NCBI GenBank assembly: GCA_938022295.1
Contig: CALIDR010000295.1
Span: forward strand, 1 to 26,784
Reading direction: 5' to 3'
Origin: an uncultured Burkholderiaceae bacterium
Lineage (GTDB): Bacteria; Pseudomonadota; Gammaproteobacteria; Burkholderiales; Burkholderiaceae_C
Length of the DNA stretch: 26,784 nt
Shown: one piece after another, positions 5,717 through 14,632 of the stretch
Layout of the letters: every line of letters starts with the position of its first letter
Position numbering within the stretch: the first letter of the stretch is position 1
The notes under the pieces: generated by a model
What the model was told of the DNA's origin: nothing
Database searches by the model: none
What the model saw: only the letters and a program-made list of their open reading frames with translations
Made by a program: the position numbers and the translations under genes

Positions 5717-7306
5717 ATGGTGCAGATGCTGTCCAAGCCCGTCGTCGCGCTCGGCCTTGCCGGCGTCATCGCCTGCAGTGCGTCCGTCGCGCAGGCGAAG
5801 ACGTTCCGCTGGGCCAGTGCGAGCGACATCCCGACCTGGGACATCCACTCGCAGAACAACGCGCTGGCCAACGGTATCCACGCGTCGGTCTACGAGGCGC
5901 TCTTCTATTACAACAGCCGCAACTTCGCGCTCGAGCCACTGCTGGCCACCGGCTACAGGCAGATGAGCCCGACGCAGGTGCGCGTCACGCTGCGCCGCGG
6001 CGTCAAGTTCCACGACGGCGCCGACTTCGACGCCGACGACGCCGTGTTCTCGCTCGAGCGCGCGATGGCCAAGACGTCGAACTTCGGCGTCTACACGCAG
6101 GGCATCGACCGCATCGTCAAGGTCGACGACCACACGATCGACATCTTCACCAAGGGTCCGAACCCGGTGCTGCTGCGCCAGCTCACCGAGCTGCGGATGA
6201 TGGACAAGGGCTGGGCCGAGAAGAACAACTCCGTGGAGCCGAAGGACATCAAGACGAAGGACGAGAACTTCGCCCACCGCAATGCCAACGGCACCGGGCC
6301 GTTCATGCTCAAGAGCTGGGAGCAGGACGTACGGCTGGTGCTGACGCGCAACCCCAACTGGTGGGGCAAGATGGAAGGCAACGTGACCGAGATCGTCTAC
6401 ACGCCGGTGCGTGCCGAGGCCACCCGCGTGGCCGCGCTGCTGTCGGGCGAAGTGGACATGATCCTCGACCCGTCGCCGGCCGACCTGCCGCGGCTGCGCA
6501 ACACCGCGGGGCTGAAAGTCGTCGACGGGGCCGAGAACCGCACGATCTTCTTCGGCATGGACCAGTACCGCGACGAGCTGCCGGGCAGCAACGTCAAGGG
6601 CAAGAACCCGCTGAAGGACGTGCGCGTGCGCAAGGCGCTGTACCAGGCGATCGACATCAACACGATCGCGCGGGTGACGATGCGCGGCCTCGCGCAGCCC
6701 ACCGGAACGCTGATCTCGCCGCAGGTCAACGGCTGGACGAAGAAGGCCGACCAGCGCTGGCCGTACGACGTCGAGGCGGCGAAGAAGCTGCTCGCCGACG
6801 CCGGCTACCCGGACGGCTTCGAGGTCGACTTCGCGTGCCCGAACAACCGCTACATCAACGACGAGGAGATCTGCCAGGCGGTGACCGCGATGTGGGCGCG
6901 CATCGGCGTCAAGGCCAAGCTGCGCACGCTGCCGCTGGTGACGTACTTCCCGATGATCCAGCGCTACGAGGCGAGCATCTACATGCTCGGCTGGGGCGTG
7001 CCGACGTTCGACGCCCTGTACACGCTGCAGTCGCTGGTGCGCAGCGTCGGCGCGCAAGGCGACGGCAACTACAACGTCGGGCGCTACAGCAACCCGCAGA
7101 TGGACGCGCTGGTCGAGCGGATCAAGAAGGAGGTCGACCAGAAGACGCGCAACGACCTGATCGAGCAGGCGCTGCTGCTGTCGCACCAGGACGTGTCGCA
7201 CATCCCGCTGCACAACCAGATCATCCCGTGGGCGATGAAGACCAACGTCGACCTCGTCCACCGCGCCGACAACCGCATCGACATGCGCCTCGTGAAGGTC
7301 AACTGA
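5717..7306 (+). CDS. ABC transporter substrate-binding protein, peptide (SBP family 5), copy 1
   Basis: A 529-residue periplasmic binding protein of the DppA/OppA class, the solute receptor of a peptide-type ABC importer. The N-terminus is a signal sequence (MLSKPVVALGLAGVIAC...). It can be read as Sec type I cleavage after SVAQA (residue 27) or as a lipobox V-I-A-C at 17-20, so membrane anchoring by lipid is possible. Family marks include RRGVKFHDGADFDADDAVFS, NGTGPF and KKLLADAGYP. GAGAAAGG at 5703-5710 fixes ATG 5717; a second ATG at 5726 is less well spaced. It is first in the six-gene operon running to 13097. A second, clearly related binding protein lies two genes on. The ligand is unknown; di- or oligopeptides, glutathione-like compounds or other solutes are all possible. 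Confidence 0.93.
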   Translation: MVQMLSKPVVALGLAGVIACSASVAQAKTFRWASASDIPTWDIHSQNNALANGIHASVYEALFYYNSRNFALEPLLATGYRQMSPTQVRVTLRRGVKFHDGADFDADDAVFSLERAMAKTSNFGVYTQGIDRIVKVDDHTIDIFTKGPNPVLLRQLTELRMMDKGWAEKNNSVEPKDIKTKDENFAHRNANGTGPFMLKSWEQDVRLVLTRNPNWWGKMEGNVTEIVYTPVRAEATRVAALLSGEVDMILDPSPADLPRLRNTAGLKVVDGAENRTIFFGMDQYRDELPGSNVKGKNPLKDVRVRKALYQAIDINTIARVTMRGLAQPTGTLISPQVNGWTKKADQRWPYDVEAAKKLLADAGYPDGFEVDFACPNNRYINDEEICQAVTAMWARIGVKAKLRTLPLVTYFPMIQRYEASIYMLGWGVPTFDALYTLQSLVRSVGAQGDGNYNVGRYSNPQMDALVERIKKEVDQKTRNDLIEQALLLSHQDVSHIPLHNQIIPWAMKTNVDLVHRADNRIDMRLVKVN

Positions 7307-7308
7307 CC

Positions 7309-7378
7309 GCCTCGGCCGCTCCCCCGGGCGACGGGCTCTCGGCGCCGCCTGGCTGGCCGCACCGCCGCCGGCCGAGGC
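7309..7378 (+). repeat. Long-range inverted repeat between binding protein 1 and permease
   Basis: GCCTCGGCCG at 7309-7318 is the exact complement of CGGCCGAGGC at 7369-7378, a 10-bp stem over a 50-nt GC-rich loop, starting 2 nt after the binding-protein stop. No T-run follows. Such a structure can protect the upstream mRNA from 3' exonucleases, so the binding protein is made in excess of the membrane subunits. Confidence 0.4.
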
Positions 7379-7458
7379 CTGCAGCGGCGGCCGCGACCAC
7401 GGCCCGGCGCCGCGCATGCCCCGCCGCATCCGCCCGCGGGCCGGCCGTCCCCCCGCGG

Positions 7459-7464
7459 TACAGT
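7459..7464 (+). promoter_or_regulatory. Candidate internal -10 box before permease
   Basis: TACAGT lies 10 nt before the permease ATG in the 168-nt gap after the first binding protein. No -35 or ribosome binding site is clear. It is a weak candidate for a second promoter. Confidence 0.25.
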
Positions 7465-7474
7465 TCGCCGCTTC

Positions 7475-8458
7475 ATGCTCGCGTTCATCCTCCGCCGCCT
7501 CCTCCAGGCCGTCGTCGTGATGCTGGCGGTGGCGTTCATCGCCTTCATGCTGTTCCAGTACGTCGGCGACCCGGTGACGAACCTGCTCGGCCAGGACGCC
7601 ACGCCCGAGCAGCGCGACCAGCTGCGCGCCGACCTCGGCCTGGACCAGCCGTTCCCGGTGCAGTTCGCGCGCTTCGTCGGCAACGCGGTGCAGGGCGAAT
7701 TCGGCCTGTCGCTGCGCCAGGGGCGCAAGGTCTCGGCGCTGATCGTCGAGCGGTTTCCGGCGACGATGGAACTCGCGCTGACGGCCGGCGTGCTCGCGCT
7801 GCTGGTGGGCATTCCGCTCGGCGTCTACGCGGCGCTCAACCGCGGCAGCTTCGGCGCCCAGGTGGCGATGTCGGCGTCGCTGCTCGGCGTCTCGCTGCCG
7901 ACGTTCCTGATCGGCATCCTGCTGATCCTCGTGTTCGCCGTCGAGCTGAAGGTGCTGCCGAGCTTCGGGCGCGGCGAGGTCGTGCAGATCGGCTGGTGGA
8001 CCACGGGGTTCCTGTCGCCGCTGGGCTGGCGGCACCTGATCCTGCCCGCGATCACGCTGTCGGTGTTCCAGCTCGCGCTGATCATGCGCCTGGTGCGCGC
8101 CGAGATGCTCGAGGTGCTGCGCACCGACTACATCAAGTTCGCGAAGGCGCGCGGCCTGCCCAACCGCGTCGTCTACTTCGGCCACGCGCTGAAGAACACG
8201 CTGGTGCCGGTGATCACGATCACCGGCCTGCAGCTCGGCTCGCTGATCGCGTTCGCGATCATCACCGAGACGGTGTTCCAGTGGCCGGGCATGGGGCTGC
8301 TGTTCATCCAGGCAGTGCAGTTTGCCGACATCCCGGTGATGGCGGCCTACCTGTGCCTGATCGCGCTGATCTTCGTCGTCATCAACCTGATCGTCGACCT
8401 GCTGTACTTCGCCGTCGATCCGCGGCTGCGGATCGAGAAATCCGCCGCGGCCCACTGA
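7475..8458 (+). CDS. Peptide-type ABC transporter permease, DppB-like
   Basis: A 327-residue inner-membrane subunit forming half of the translocation pore. The layout is that of DppB/GsiC: a first membrane helix at about 9-30, a periplasmic domain (about 31-95) with the LRADLGLDQPFPVQ motif, then five hydrophobic segments near 100-122, 133-157, 187-208, 245-267 and 287-312. The EAA coupling loop, DYIKFAKARGLP at 218-229 followed by FGHALKN, contacts the ATPases. The start ATG at 7475 has no strong Shine-Dalgarno. The protein ends ...DPRLRIEKSAAAH, with the usual DPR motif of this subfamily. It follows binding protein 1 after a 168-nt gap containing an inverted repeat, and precedes binding protein 2 by 28 nt. 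Confidence 0.95.
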   Translation: MLAFILRRLLQAVVVMLAVAFIAFMLFQYVGDPVTNLLGQDATPEQRDQLRADLGLDQPFPVQFARFVGNAVQGEFGLSLRQGRKVSALIVERFPATMELALTAGVLALLVGIPLGVYAALNRGSFGAQVAMSASLLGVSLPTFLIGILLILVFAVELKVLPSFGRGEVVQIGWWTTGFLSPLGWRHLILPAITLSVFQLALIMRLVRAEMLEVLRTDYIKFAKARGLPNRVVYFGHALKNTLVPVITITGLQLGSLIAFAIITETVFQWPGMGLLFIQAVQFADIPVMAAYLCLIALIFVVINLIVDLLYFAVDPRLRIEKSAAAH

Positions 8459-8486
8459 CCGCGACCATCCTTCGAAGGAGAGGCCC

Positions 8487-10061
8487 ATGAAGTTCCGCAC
8501 CACCTTGATCGCCGCCGCGCTGGCGCTGTCGTTCGGCGTCGCGTCGGCCGTGACGCTGCGCGTGGCCAACCAGGGCGACGCGACGTCGATGGACCCGCAC
8601 TCGCTCAACGAGTCGCTGCAGCTGAGCGTGACGAGCAACATCTACGAGCCGCTGGTCGGCCGCGACGAGAAGCTGGCGCTGAAGCCGGCGCTGGCCACCG
8701 CGTGGCGGCAGACCTCGCCCACGGTGTGGCGCTTCGAACTGCGCAAGGGCGTGACGTTCCACGACGGCACGCCGTTCACCGCGGACGACGTCGTGTTCTC
8801 GTTCCGGCGCGCCGCCGGCGAGGGCTCCGACATGAAGACCTACACGGCCTCGATCAAGGAGGTGCGCAAGGTCGACGCGCACACCGTCGAGATCGAGACG
8901 ACGGCGCCGTTTCCGATCCTGCCCGACGTGATCTCGCTCGTGTACGTGATGAGCAAGAAGTGGTGCGAGGACAACAAGGCCGAGCTGCCGGTCGACCGCC
9001 GCAAGGGGATCGAGAACGCGGCGAGCTTCCGCGCCAACGGCACCGGGCCGTTCCGGCTGCGCGAACGCCAGCCGACGCAGCGCACCGTCCTGCAGCGCAA
9101 CCCGACCTACTGGGGCAAGATCGAAGGCAACGTCACCGAAGTCGTGTTCACGCCGATCGGCAACGACGCCACCCGCGTCGCGGCGCTGCTGTCGGGCGAG
9201 ATCGACGTGATGGAGCCGGTGCCGCTGCAGGACGTCGCGCGCATCGCCGCCAACCCGAACCTGAAGGTGATGCAGGGGCCCGAGCTGCGCACGATCTTCC
9301 TCGGCATGGACCAGAAGCGCGACGAGCTGCTGAGCTCGAGCGTCAAGGGCAAGAACCCGTTCAAGGACAAGCGGGTGCGCCAGGCGTTCTACCAGGCGAT
9401 CGACATCGAGACGATCAAGACGCGCGTGATGCGCGGCGCCGCCACGCCGACCGGGCTGATGGTCGCGCCGGGCATCAAGGGCTTCGTGCCCGAGCTGAAC
9501 AAGCGCCTGCCGTACGACCCCGACGGCGCGAAGAAGCTGCTTGCGGATGCCGGTTACCCGAACGGCTTCGAGGTCGGCATGAACTGCCCGAACGACCGCT
9601 ACGTCAACGACGAGCAGATCTGCCAGGCGGTGGCGGCCAACCTGGCGCGCATCGGCGTCAAGGTCAACCTGCAGGCCGAGAGCAAGGCGACGTACTTCCC
9701 GAAAATCCTGCGCCGCGACACCAGCTTCTACCTGCTCGGCTGGACGCCGGGCACCTACGACTCGCACAACCCGCTCAACGCGCTGATGCACACGCCCAAC
9801 GACAAGGGGCAGGGCCAGTTCAACCTCGGCAGCTACAGCAACGCCCGCGTCGACGAGCTGACCAACCTGATCCAGAGCGAGACCGACCAGGCCAAGCGCA
9901 ACGCGATGATCGCCGAGGCGTTCAAGATCCACCAGGACGACATCGGCCACATCCCGCTGCACCAGCAGGCGCTGGCGTGGGCGATGAAGAAGAACGTCGA
10001 GCTCGTGCAGCTGCCCGACAACTTCATGCCGTTCCGCTACATCACCGTCAAGCAGCCCTGA
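8487..10061 (+). CDS. ABC transporter substrate-binding protein, peptide (SBP family 5), copy 2
   Basis: A 524-residue periplasmic binding protein of the same family as the gene at 5717 and visibly its paralogue. Both share FHDG, NGTGPF, GNVTE, ATRVAALLSGE, KGKNP, YQAIDI and KKLLADAGYP in the same order. The signal peptide (MKFRTTLIAAALALSFG...) is cleaved after ASA at about residue 21; there is no lipobox. GAAGGAGAGG before the ATG is a strong ribosome binding site, better than that of copy 1. It sits between the two permease genes of the operon, so both receptors probably feed one membrane complex. Differences lie mostly in the ligand-binding halves, for example LGWGVPTFD in copy 1 against LGWTPGTYD here. 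This fits a different or broader ligand range rather than pure redundancy. Confidence 0.93.
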   Translation: MKFRTTLIAAALALSFGVASAVTLRVANQGDATSMDPHSLNESLQLSVTSNIYEPLVGRDEKLALKPALATAWRQTSPTVWRFELRKGVTFHDGTPFTADDVVFSFRRAAGEGSDMKTYTASIKEVRKVDAHTVEIETTAPFPILPDVISLVYVMSKKWCEDNKAELPVDRRKGIENAASFRANGTGPFRLRERQPTQRTVLQRNPTYWGKIEGNVTEVVFTPIGNDATRVAALLSGEIDVMEPVPLQDVARIAANPNLKVMQGPELRTIFLGMDQKRDELLSSSVKGKNPFKDKRVRQAFYQAIDIETIKTRVMRGAATPTGLMVAPGIKGFVPELNKRLPYDPDGAKKLLADAGYPNGFEVGMNCPNDRYVNDEQICQAVAANLARIGVKVNLQAESKATYFPKILRRDTSFYLLGWTPGTYDSHNPLNALMHTPNDKGQGQFNLGSYSNARVDELTNLIQSETDQAKRNAMIAEAFKIHQDDIGHIPLHQQALAWAMKKNVELVQLPDNFMPFRYITVKQP

Positions 10062-10121
10062 CCGGAGCGCGGGCGTCGCCGCGTCGTGCGGCGGCGCCCG
10101 CCCTCGCCACCTTCCTTCCCG

Positions 10122-11033
10122 ATGCAAGCCGCGCTGCGCCGCTTCTTCGACGGCGACGTCTGGTACAGCTTCCGCACCTCGCCGGTGGCGATCGTCGCCG
10201 CCGCGATCGCGTTCGTCTGCGTGTTCTGCGCCGTGTTCGCAGACTGGGTCGCGCCGCACAACCCGTTCGACCTCGCGTCGCTCGAACTCGCCGACTCGCG
10301 GCTGCCGCCGGCGTGGCTCGAAGGCGGCACGACGAAGTACCTGCTCGGCACCGACGACCAAGGGCGCGACATCCTCTCGGCGCTGATGTACGGCGCGCGC
10401 ATCTCGCTGTTCGTCGGCCTGGCCTCCGTGGCGCTGTCGGTGCTGCTCGGCGTCGGGCTCGGGCTGCTGTCGGGCTTCGTCGGCGGCAAGACCGACGCCT
10501 TCATCATGCGCGTGTGCGACGTGATGCTGTCGTTCCCGGCGATCCTGATCGCGCTGCTGATCGACGGCGTCGGCCGCGTGATGTTCCCGAACGCCCACGA
10601 GACGCTCGCCTTCGCGGTGCTGATCCTCGCCATCTCGCTGTCGGGCTGGGTGCAGTACGCGCGCACGGTGCGCGGCTCGACGCTCGTCGAGCGCCACAAG
10701 GAGTACGTGCAGGCGGCGCGCGTCGTCGGCGTCTCGCCGGCGCGCATCATGCTTCGCCACGTGCTGCCCAACGTGATGGGGCCGGTGCTCGTGCTGGCGA
10801 CGATCCAGGTCGCCTCGGCGATCATCATCGAGGCGACGCTGTCGTTCCTCGGCGTGGGCGTGCCGCCCACGCAGCCGTCGCTCGGCACGCTGATCCGCGT
10901 CGGCAACGACTTCCTGTTCTCCGGCGAGTGGTGGATCACGATCTTCCCCGGCGTCGTGCTGGTGCTGATCGCGCTGTCGGTGAACCTGCTCGGCGACTGG
11001 CTGCGCGACGCCCTCAACCCCCGCCTGCGATGA
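10122..11033 (+). CDS. Peptide-type ABC transporter permease, DppC-like
   Basis: A 303-residue inner-membrane subunit, partner of the permease at 7475. The N-terminal part has one membrane helix (about 22-44), then a short periplasmic stretch and the family motif LGTDDQGRDILS at 75-86. The core has helices near 95-120, 135-150, 163-178, 221-243 and 274-292. The EAA loop EYVQAARVVGVSPARIMLRH lies at 194-213. ATG at 10122 is chosen because it gives the short cytoplasmic N-terminus usual for DppC; an upstream start at 10086 would add an Arg/Pro-rich stretch. It follows binding protein 2 by 60 nt. A family intergenic repeat separates it from the ATPase genes. Confidence 0.94.
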   Translation: MQAALRRFFDGDVWYSFRTSPVAIVAAAIAFVCVFCAVFADWVAPHNPFDLASLELADSRLPPAWLEGGTTKYLLGTDDQGRDILSALMYGARISLFVGLASVALSVLLGVGLGLLSGFVGGKTDAFIMRVCDVMLSFPAILIALLIDGVGRVMFPNAHETLAFAVLILAISLSGWVQYARTVRGSTLVERHKEYVQAARVVGVSPARIMLRHVLPNVMGPVLVLATIQVASAIIIEATLSFLGVGVPPTQPSLGTLIRVGNDFLFSGEWWITIFPGVVLVLIALSVNLLGDWLRDALNPRLR

Positions 11034-11038
11034 ACGTG

Positions 11039-11103
11039 CCCCCGACCTCACTTCGTTCGGTACCCCCCGAGGGGGCCGCAGCGCCCTTGGGGCGGCCCGG
11101 CGG
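11039..11103 (+). repeat. Burkholderiales-type GC-rich intergenic repeat
   Basis: The whole gap between dppC-like and dppD-like genes is one structured element. It has a CACTTCGTTCGG segment, a CCCCC-GA-GGGGG near-palindrome and a GGGCCGC/GCGGCCC stem (11073-11079 with 11092-11098). From memory, elements reading like this occur in many intergenic gaps of Comamonadaceae and Leptothrix/Rubrivivax-group genomes. I cannot search to confirm. It sits inside an operon, so it does not appear to be a full terminator here. Confidence 0.6.
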
Positions 11104-11109
11104 ACGCTG

Positions 11110-12087
11110 ATGGCCGCCCCGCTGCTCGAAGTGAAGCACCTGCGCGTCGAATTCCCGACTCGCCGCGGCACGCTGCTCGCGCTCGACGACGTCTCGTTCG
11201 AGATCGCGCCGGGCGAGGTGCTCGGCGTGGTCGGCGAATCGGGGGCGGGCAAGTCGCTGACGGGTGCGGCGATCATCGGCCTGCTCGAGCCGCCGGGGCG
11301 CGTGGCCGGCGGCGAGATCCGGCTCGAAGGGCAGCGCATCGACAACCTGCCGTACGAGCAGATGCGCGCGATCCGCGGCCGCAAGATCGGCGCCATCTTC
11401 CAGGACCCGCTGACGTCGCTGAACCCGCTGTACACGATCGGCCGCCAGCTCGTCGAGACGATCCGCACCCACCTGCCGGTCGGCGAGGCCGAGGCGCGTC
11501 AGCGCGCGATCCGCCTGCTGCAGGAAACCGGTATCCCGGCCGCCGAGGCGCGCATCGACCAGTACCCGCACCAGTTCTCGGGCGGCATGCGCCAGCGCGT
11601 CGTGATCGCGCTCGCGCTCGCGGCCGAGCCGCGCCTGATCGTCGCCGACGAGCCGACGACGGCGCTCGACGTCTCGATCCAGGCGCAGATCATCGCGCTG
11701 CTCAAGCGCCTGTGCCGGGAGCACGGCGCGGCGGTGATGCTGGTGACGCACGACATGGGCGTCATCGCCGAGACCTGCGACCGGGTGGCCGTGATGTACG
11801 CCGGGCGCATCGTCGAGGTCGGCCCGGTGCACGACGTGATCCACCACCCGAACCACCCGTACACCGAGGGCCTGATGGGCTCGATCCCGGCGATGGACGA
11901 GGACCGCGAGCGGCTGCTGCAGATCGACGGCGCGATGCCGCGGCTGAACGCGATCCCGCCCGGCTGCGCGTTTAACCCGCGCTGCCCGAAGGCGTTCGAC
12001 CGCTGCCGGCGCGACCGCCCCGACCTGATGGCCGCCGGTGCGACACGCGCCGCGTGCTGGCTGCACGCGGGAGGGTCACGCCCGTGA
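11110..12087 (+). CDS. Peptide-type ABC transporter ATPase, DppD-like
   Basis: A 325-residue cytoplasmic ATP-binding subunit. Walker A GESGAGKS lies at 42-49, Q-loop FQDP at 97-100, signature FSGGMRQR at 156-163, Walker B LIVADE at 176-181 and switch His214 in VTHDMG. The C-terminal oligopeptide-transporter extension is present, with cysteines at 286, 292, 299 and 316 in GCAFNPRCPKAFDRC and AACWLH. In DppD/OppD relatives such a cluster can bind an iron-sulfur centre. It starts 7 nt after the repeat at 11039-11103 and has no obvious Shine-Dalgarno of its own. The stop overlaps the GTG of the next ATPase by 4 nt (GTGA), which indicates coupled translation of the ATPase pair. Confidence 0.95.
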   Translation: MAAPLLEVKHLRVEFPTRRGTLLALDDVSFEIAPGEVLGVVGESGAGKSLTGAAIIGLLEPPGRVAGGEIRLEGQRIDNLPYEQMRAIRGRKIGAIFQDPLTSLNPLYTIGRQLVETIRTHLPVGEAEARQRAIRLLQETGIPAAEARIDQYPHQFSGGMRQRVVIALALAAEPRLIVADEPTTALDVSIQAQIIALLKRLCREHGAAVMLVTHDMGVIAETCDRVAVMYAGRIVEVGPVHDVIHHPNHPYTEGLMGSIPAMDEDRERLLQIDGAMPRLNAIPPGCAFNPRCPKAFDRCRRDRPDLMAAGATRAACWLHAGGSRP

Positions 12088-13097
12088 GCGCCGCGGCCCA
12101 GGACGCGCGCACCCTCGTCGAGGTGCGCGACCTCGCGAAGGTGTTCGACGTCTCGGCGCCGTGGCTCAACCGCGTCGTCGAGCGCAAGCCGCGCCAGTTC
12201 GTGCACGCGGTCGACGGCGTCAGCTTCGCGATCACGCGCGGCCGCACGCTGGCGCTGGTGGGCGAGTCGGGCTGCGGCAAGAGCACGGTCGCGCGGCTGC
12301 TGGTGGGCCTGTACGCGCCCACGCGCGGCAGCGTGCACTTCGACGGCACCGATACCGCGAAGGTCGACGGCGCCGCGCTGCGCCTGCTGCGCCGGCGCAT
12401 GCAGATGATCTTCCAGGACCCGTACGCGAGCCTGAACCCGCGCTGGAAGGTGCTCGACATCGTCGCCGAGCCGCTGCGCGAGCACGGCCTGGTGCAGGGC
12501 GACGCCGCGGTCCACGACCGCGTCGTCGAGCTGCTGCGCTCGGTGGGGCTGGCCGGCGCCGACACCGAGAAGTTCCCGCACCAGTTCTCCGGCGGCCAGC
12601 GGCAGCGCATCTCGATCGCGCGTGCGCTCGCCACCGGTCCCGAGTTCCTCGTCGGCGACGAGCCGACGTCGGCGCTCGACGTGTCGGTGCAGGCGCAGGT
12701 GCTCAACATCATGAAGGACCTGCAGCGCGAGCGCGGGTTGACGTACCTCTTCATCTCGCACAACCTGGCCGTCGTGCGGCACGTCTCCGACGACGTCGGC
12801 GTGATGTACCTCGGCCGGCTCGTCGAGCTGGCGCCGAAGCGCGAGCTGTTCGCGCGCCCGCGGCACCCGTACACGCGCATGCTGCTCGACGCGATCCCCG
12901 ACATCCACATGACGGGTCGCGCGCGCACGCCGGTGCAGGGCGAGGTGCCGAACCCGCTGAACCCGCCGAGCGGCTGCGCGTTCCACCCGCGCTGTCCGCA
13001 CGCGAACGAGCGCTGCAGCCGCGAGCGCCCGGCACTGAAGACGTTCGCCGGCGTGCAGGTGGCCTGCCACGCGGTCGAGGAAGGGCGTCTGGGGTGA
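12084..13097 (+). CDS. Peptide-type ABC transporter ATPase, DppF-like
   Basis: A 337-residue second ATP-binding subunit, forming the nucleotide-binding heterodimer with the gene before it. Walker A GESGCGKS is at 60-67, Q-loop FQDPYASLNPR at 110-120, signature FSGGQRQR at 168-175, Walker B FLVGDE at 188-193 and switch His226 in ISHNLAV. The C-terminal extension again has the cysteine pattern GCAFHPRCPHANERC, plus a further cysteine in VACHA. GTG at 12084 is preferred because it overlaps the previous stop (GTGA) and is preceded at 8 nt by GGAGGG; an alternative GTG at 12054 lies deeper inside the previous gene. Last gene of the ABC operon, convergent with lysA. Confidence 0.94.
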   Translation: MSAAAQDARTLVEVRDLAKVFDVSAPWLNRVVERKPRQFVHAVDGVSFAITRGRTLALVGESGCGKSTVARLLVGLYAPTRGSVHFDGTDTAKVDGAALRLLRRRMQMIFQDPYASLNPRWKVLDIVAEPLREHGLVQGDAAVHDRVVELLRSVGLAGADTEKFPHQFSGGQRQRISIARALATGPEFLVGDEPTSALDVSVQAQVLNIMKDLQRERGLTYLFISHNLAVVRHVSDDVGVMYLGRLVELAPKRELFARPRHPYTRMLLDAIPDIHMTGRARTPVQGEVPNPLNPPSGCAFHPRCPHANERCSRERPALKTFAGVQVACHAVEEGRLG

Positions 13098-13121
13098 CGG
13101 ATGACGGACGACGGATGAAGA

Positions 13122-13140
13122 ACGGGCCTGCCCGGCCCGT
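13122..13140. terminator. Hairpin between the ABC operon and lysA
   Basis: ACGGGCC and GGCCCGT form a 7-bp stem with a TGCCC loop in the 71-nt gap between convergent genes. It is followed by CGTTCGT, a poor U-tract, so it is at best a weak terminator. Just upstream, 13095-13118 contains near-tandem copies of GACGGATGA/GACGGACGA. Confidence 0.4.
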
Positions 13141-13168
13141 CGTTCGTCGTGCGTGGCGCCGCGAGCGG

Positions 13169-14442
<1,274 letters not shown>

Positions 14443-14446
<4 letters not shown>

Positions 14447-14613
14447 CGCGCCGGTGCCGACGCCGCCGTGGCCGGCGGCGGCAACGTCAGCGGCCCCTTC
14501 TGGCCGCAGCCGGCCAGCGTCGCCGCGATCACGCCCGCGACCGTCAGGGCCACTGGCCCGGCGCGTCGCACGGCGCGCAGGCCGCTGGCTACACTCGGCG
14601 GCAACTTTCTCAT
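14443..14613 (-). CDS. lptM: LptM (YifL-like) small lipoprotein
   Basis: A 56-residue lipoprotein. It has a basic n-region (MRKLPPSVASGLRAVRR), a hydrophobic core and the lipobox LAGC with Cys36, followed by the family signature GQKGPLTLP and a Pro/Ala-rich tail. In E. coli LptM (YifL) binds the LptD-LptE lipopolysaccharide translocon and aids its oxidative maturation. The gene is typically placed beside lysA or dapF and divergent from cyaY, as here. ATG at 14613 gives a normal signal peptide; another ATG at 14634 would add seven residues and overlap the cyaY start. The stop codon overlaps the lysA GTG. Confidence 0.88.
14590..14595 (+). promoter_or_regulatory. Candidate -10 box for cyaY
   Basis: TACACT inside the antisense strand of lptM, 37 nt before the cyaY ATG. 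It is followed by CGGCG, the same 11 bases (TACACTCGGCG) as upstream of aroB. No good -35 is seen. Confidence 0.35.
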
Positions 14614-14632
14614 CGTCTTGATTCTATCGACC

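Noticed and set aside
10086..10121. Upstream start for the DppC-like permease at 10086
   Set aside because: It adds an Arg/Pro-rich segment with no counterpart in DppC; ATG 10122 gives a normal N-terminus.
12054..12083. Earlier GTG start for the DppF-like ATPase
   Set aside because: GTG 12084 has a well-spaced GGAGGG and the GTGA overlap typical of this operon; the longer form adds an unconserved stretch.
13095..13120. Tandem repeat of GACGGATGA-like units after the ABC operon
   Set aside because: Only two to three imperfect units; too short to be a minisatellite or CRISPR-like element.
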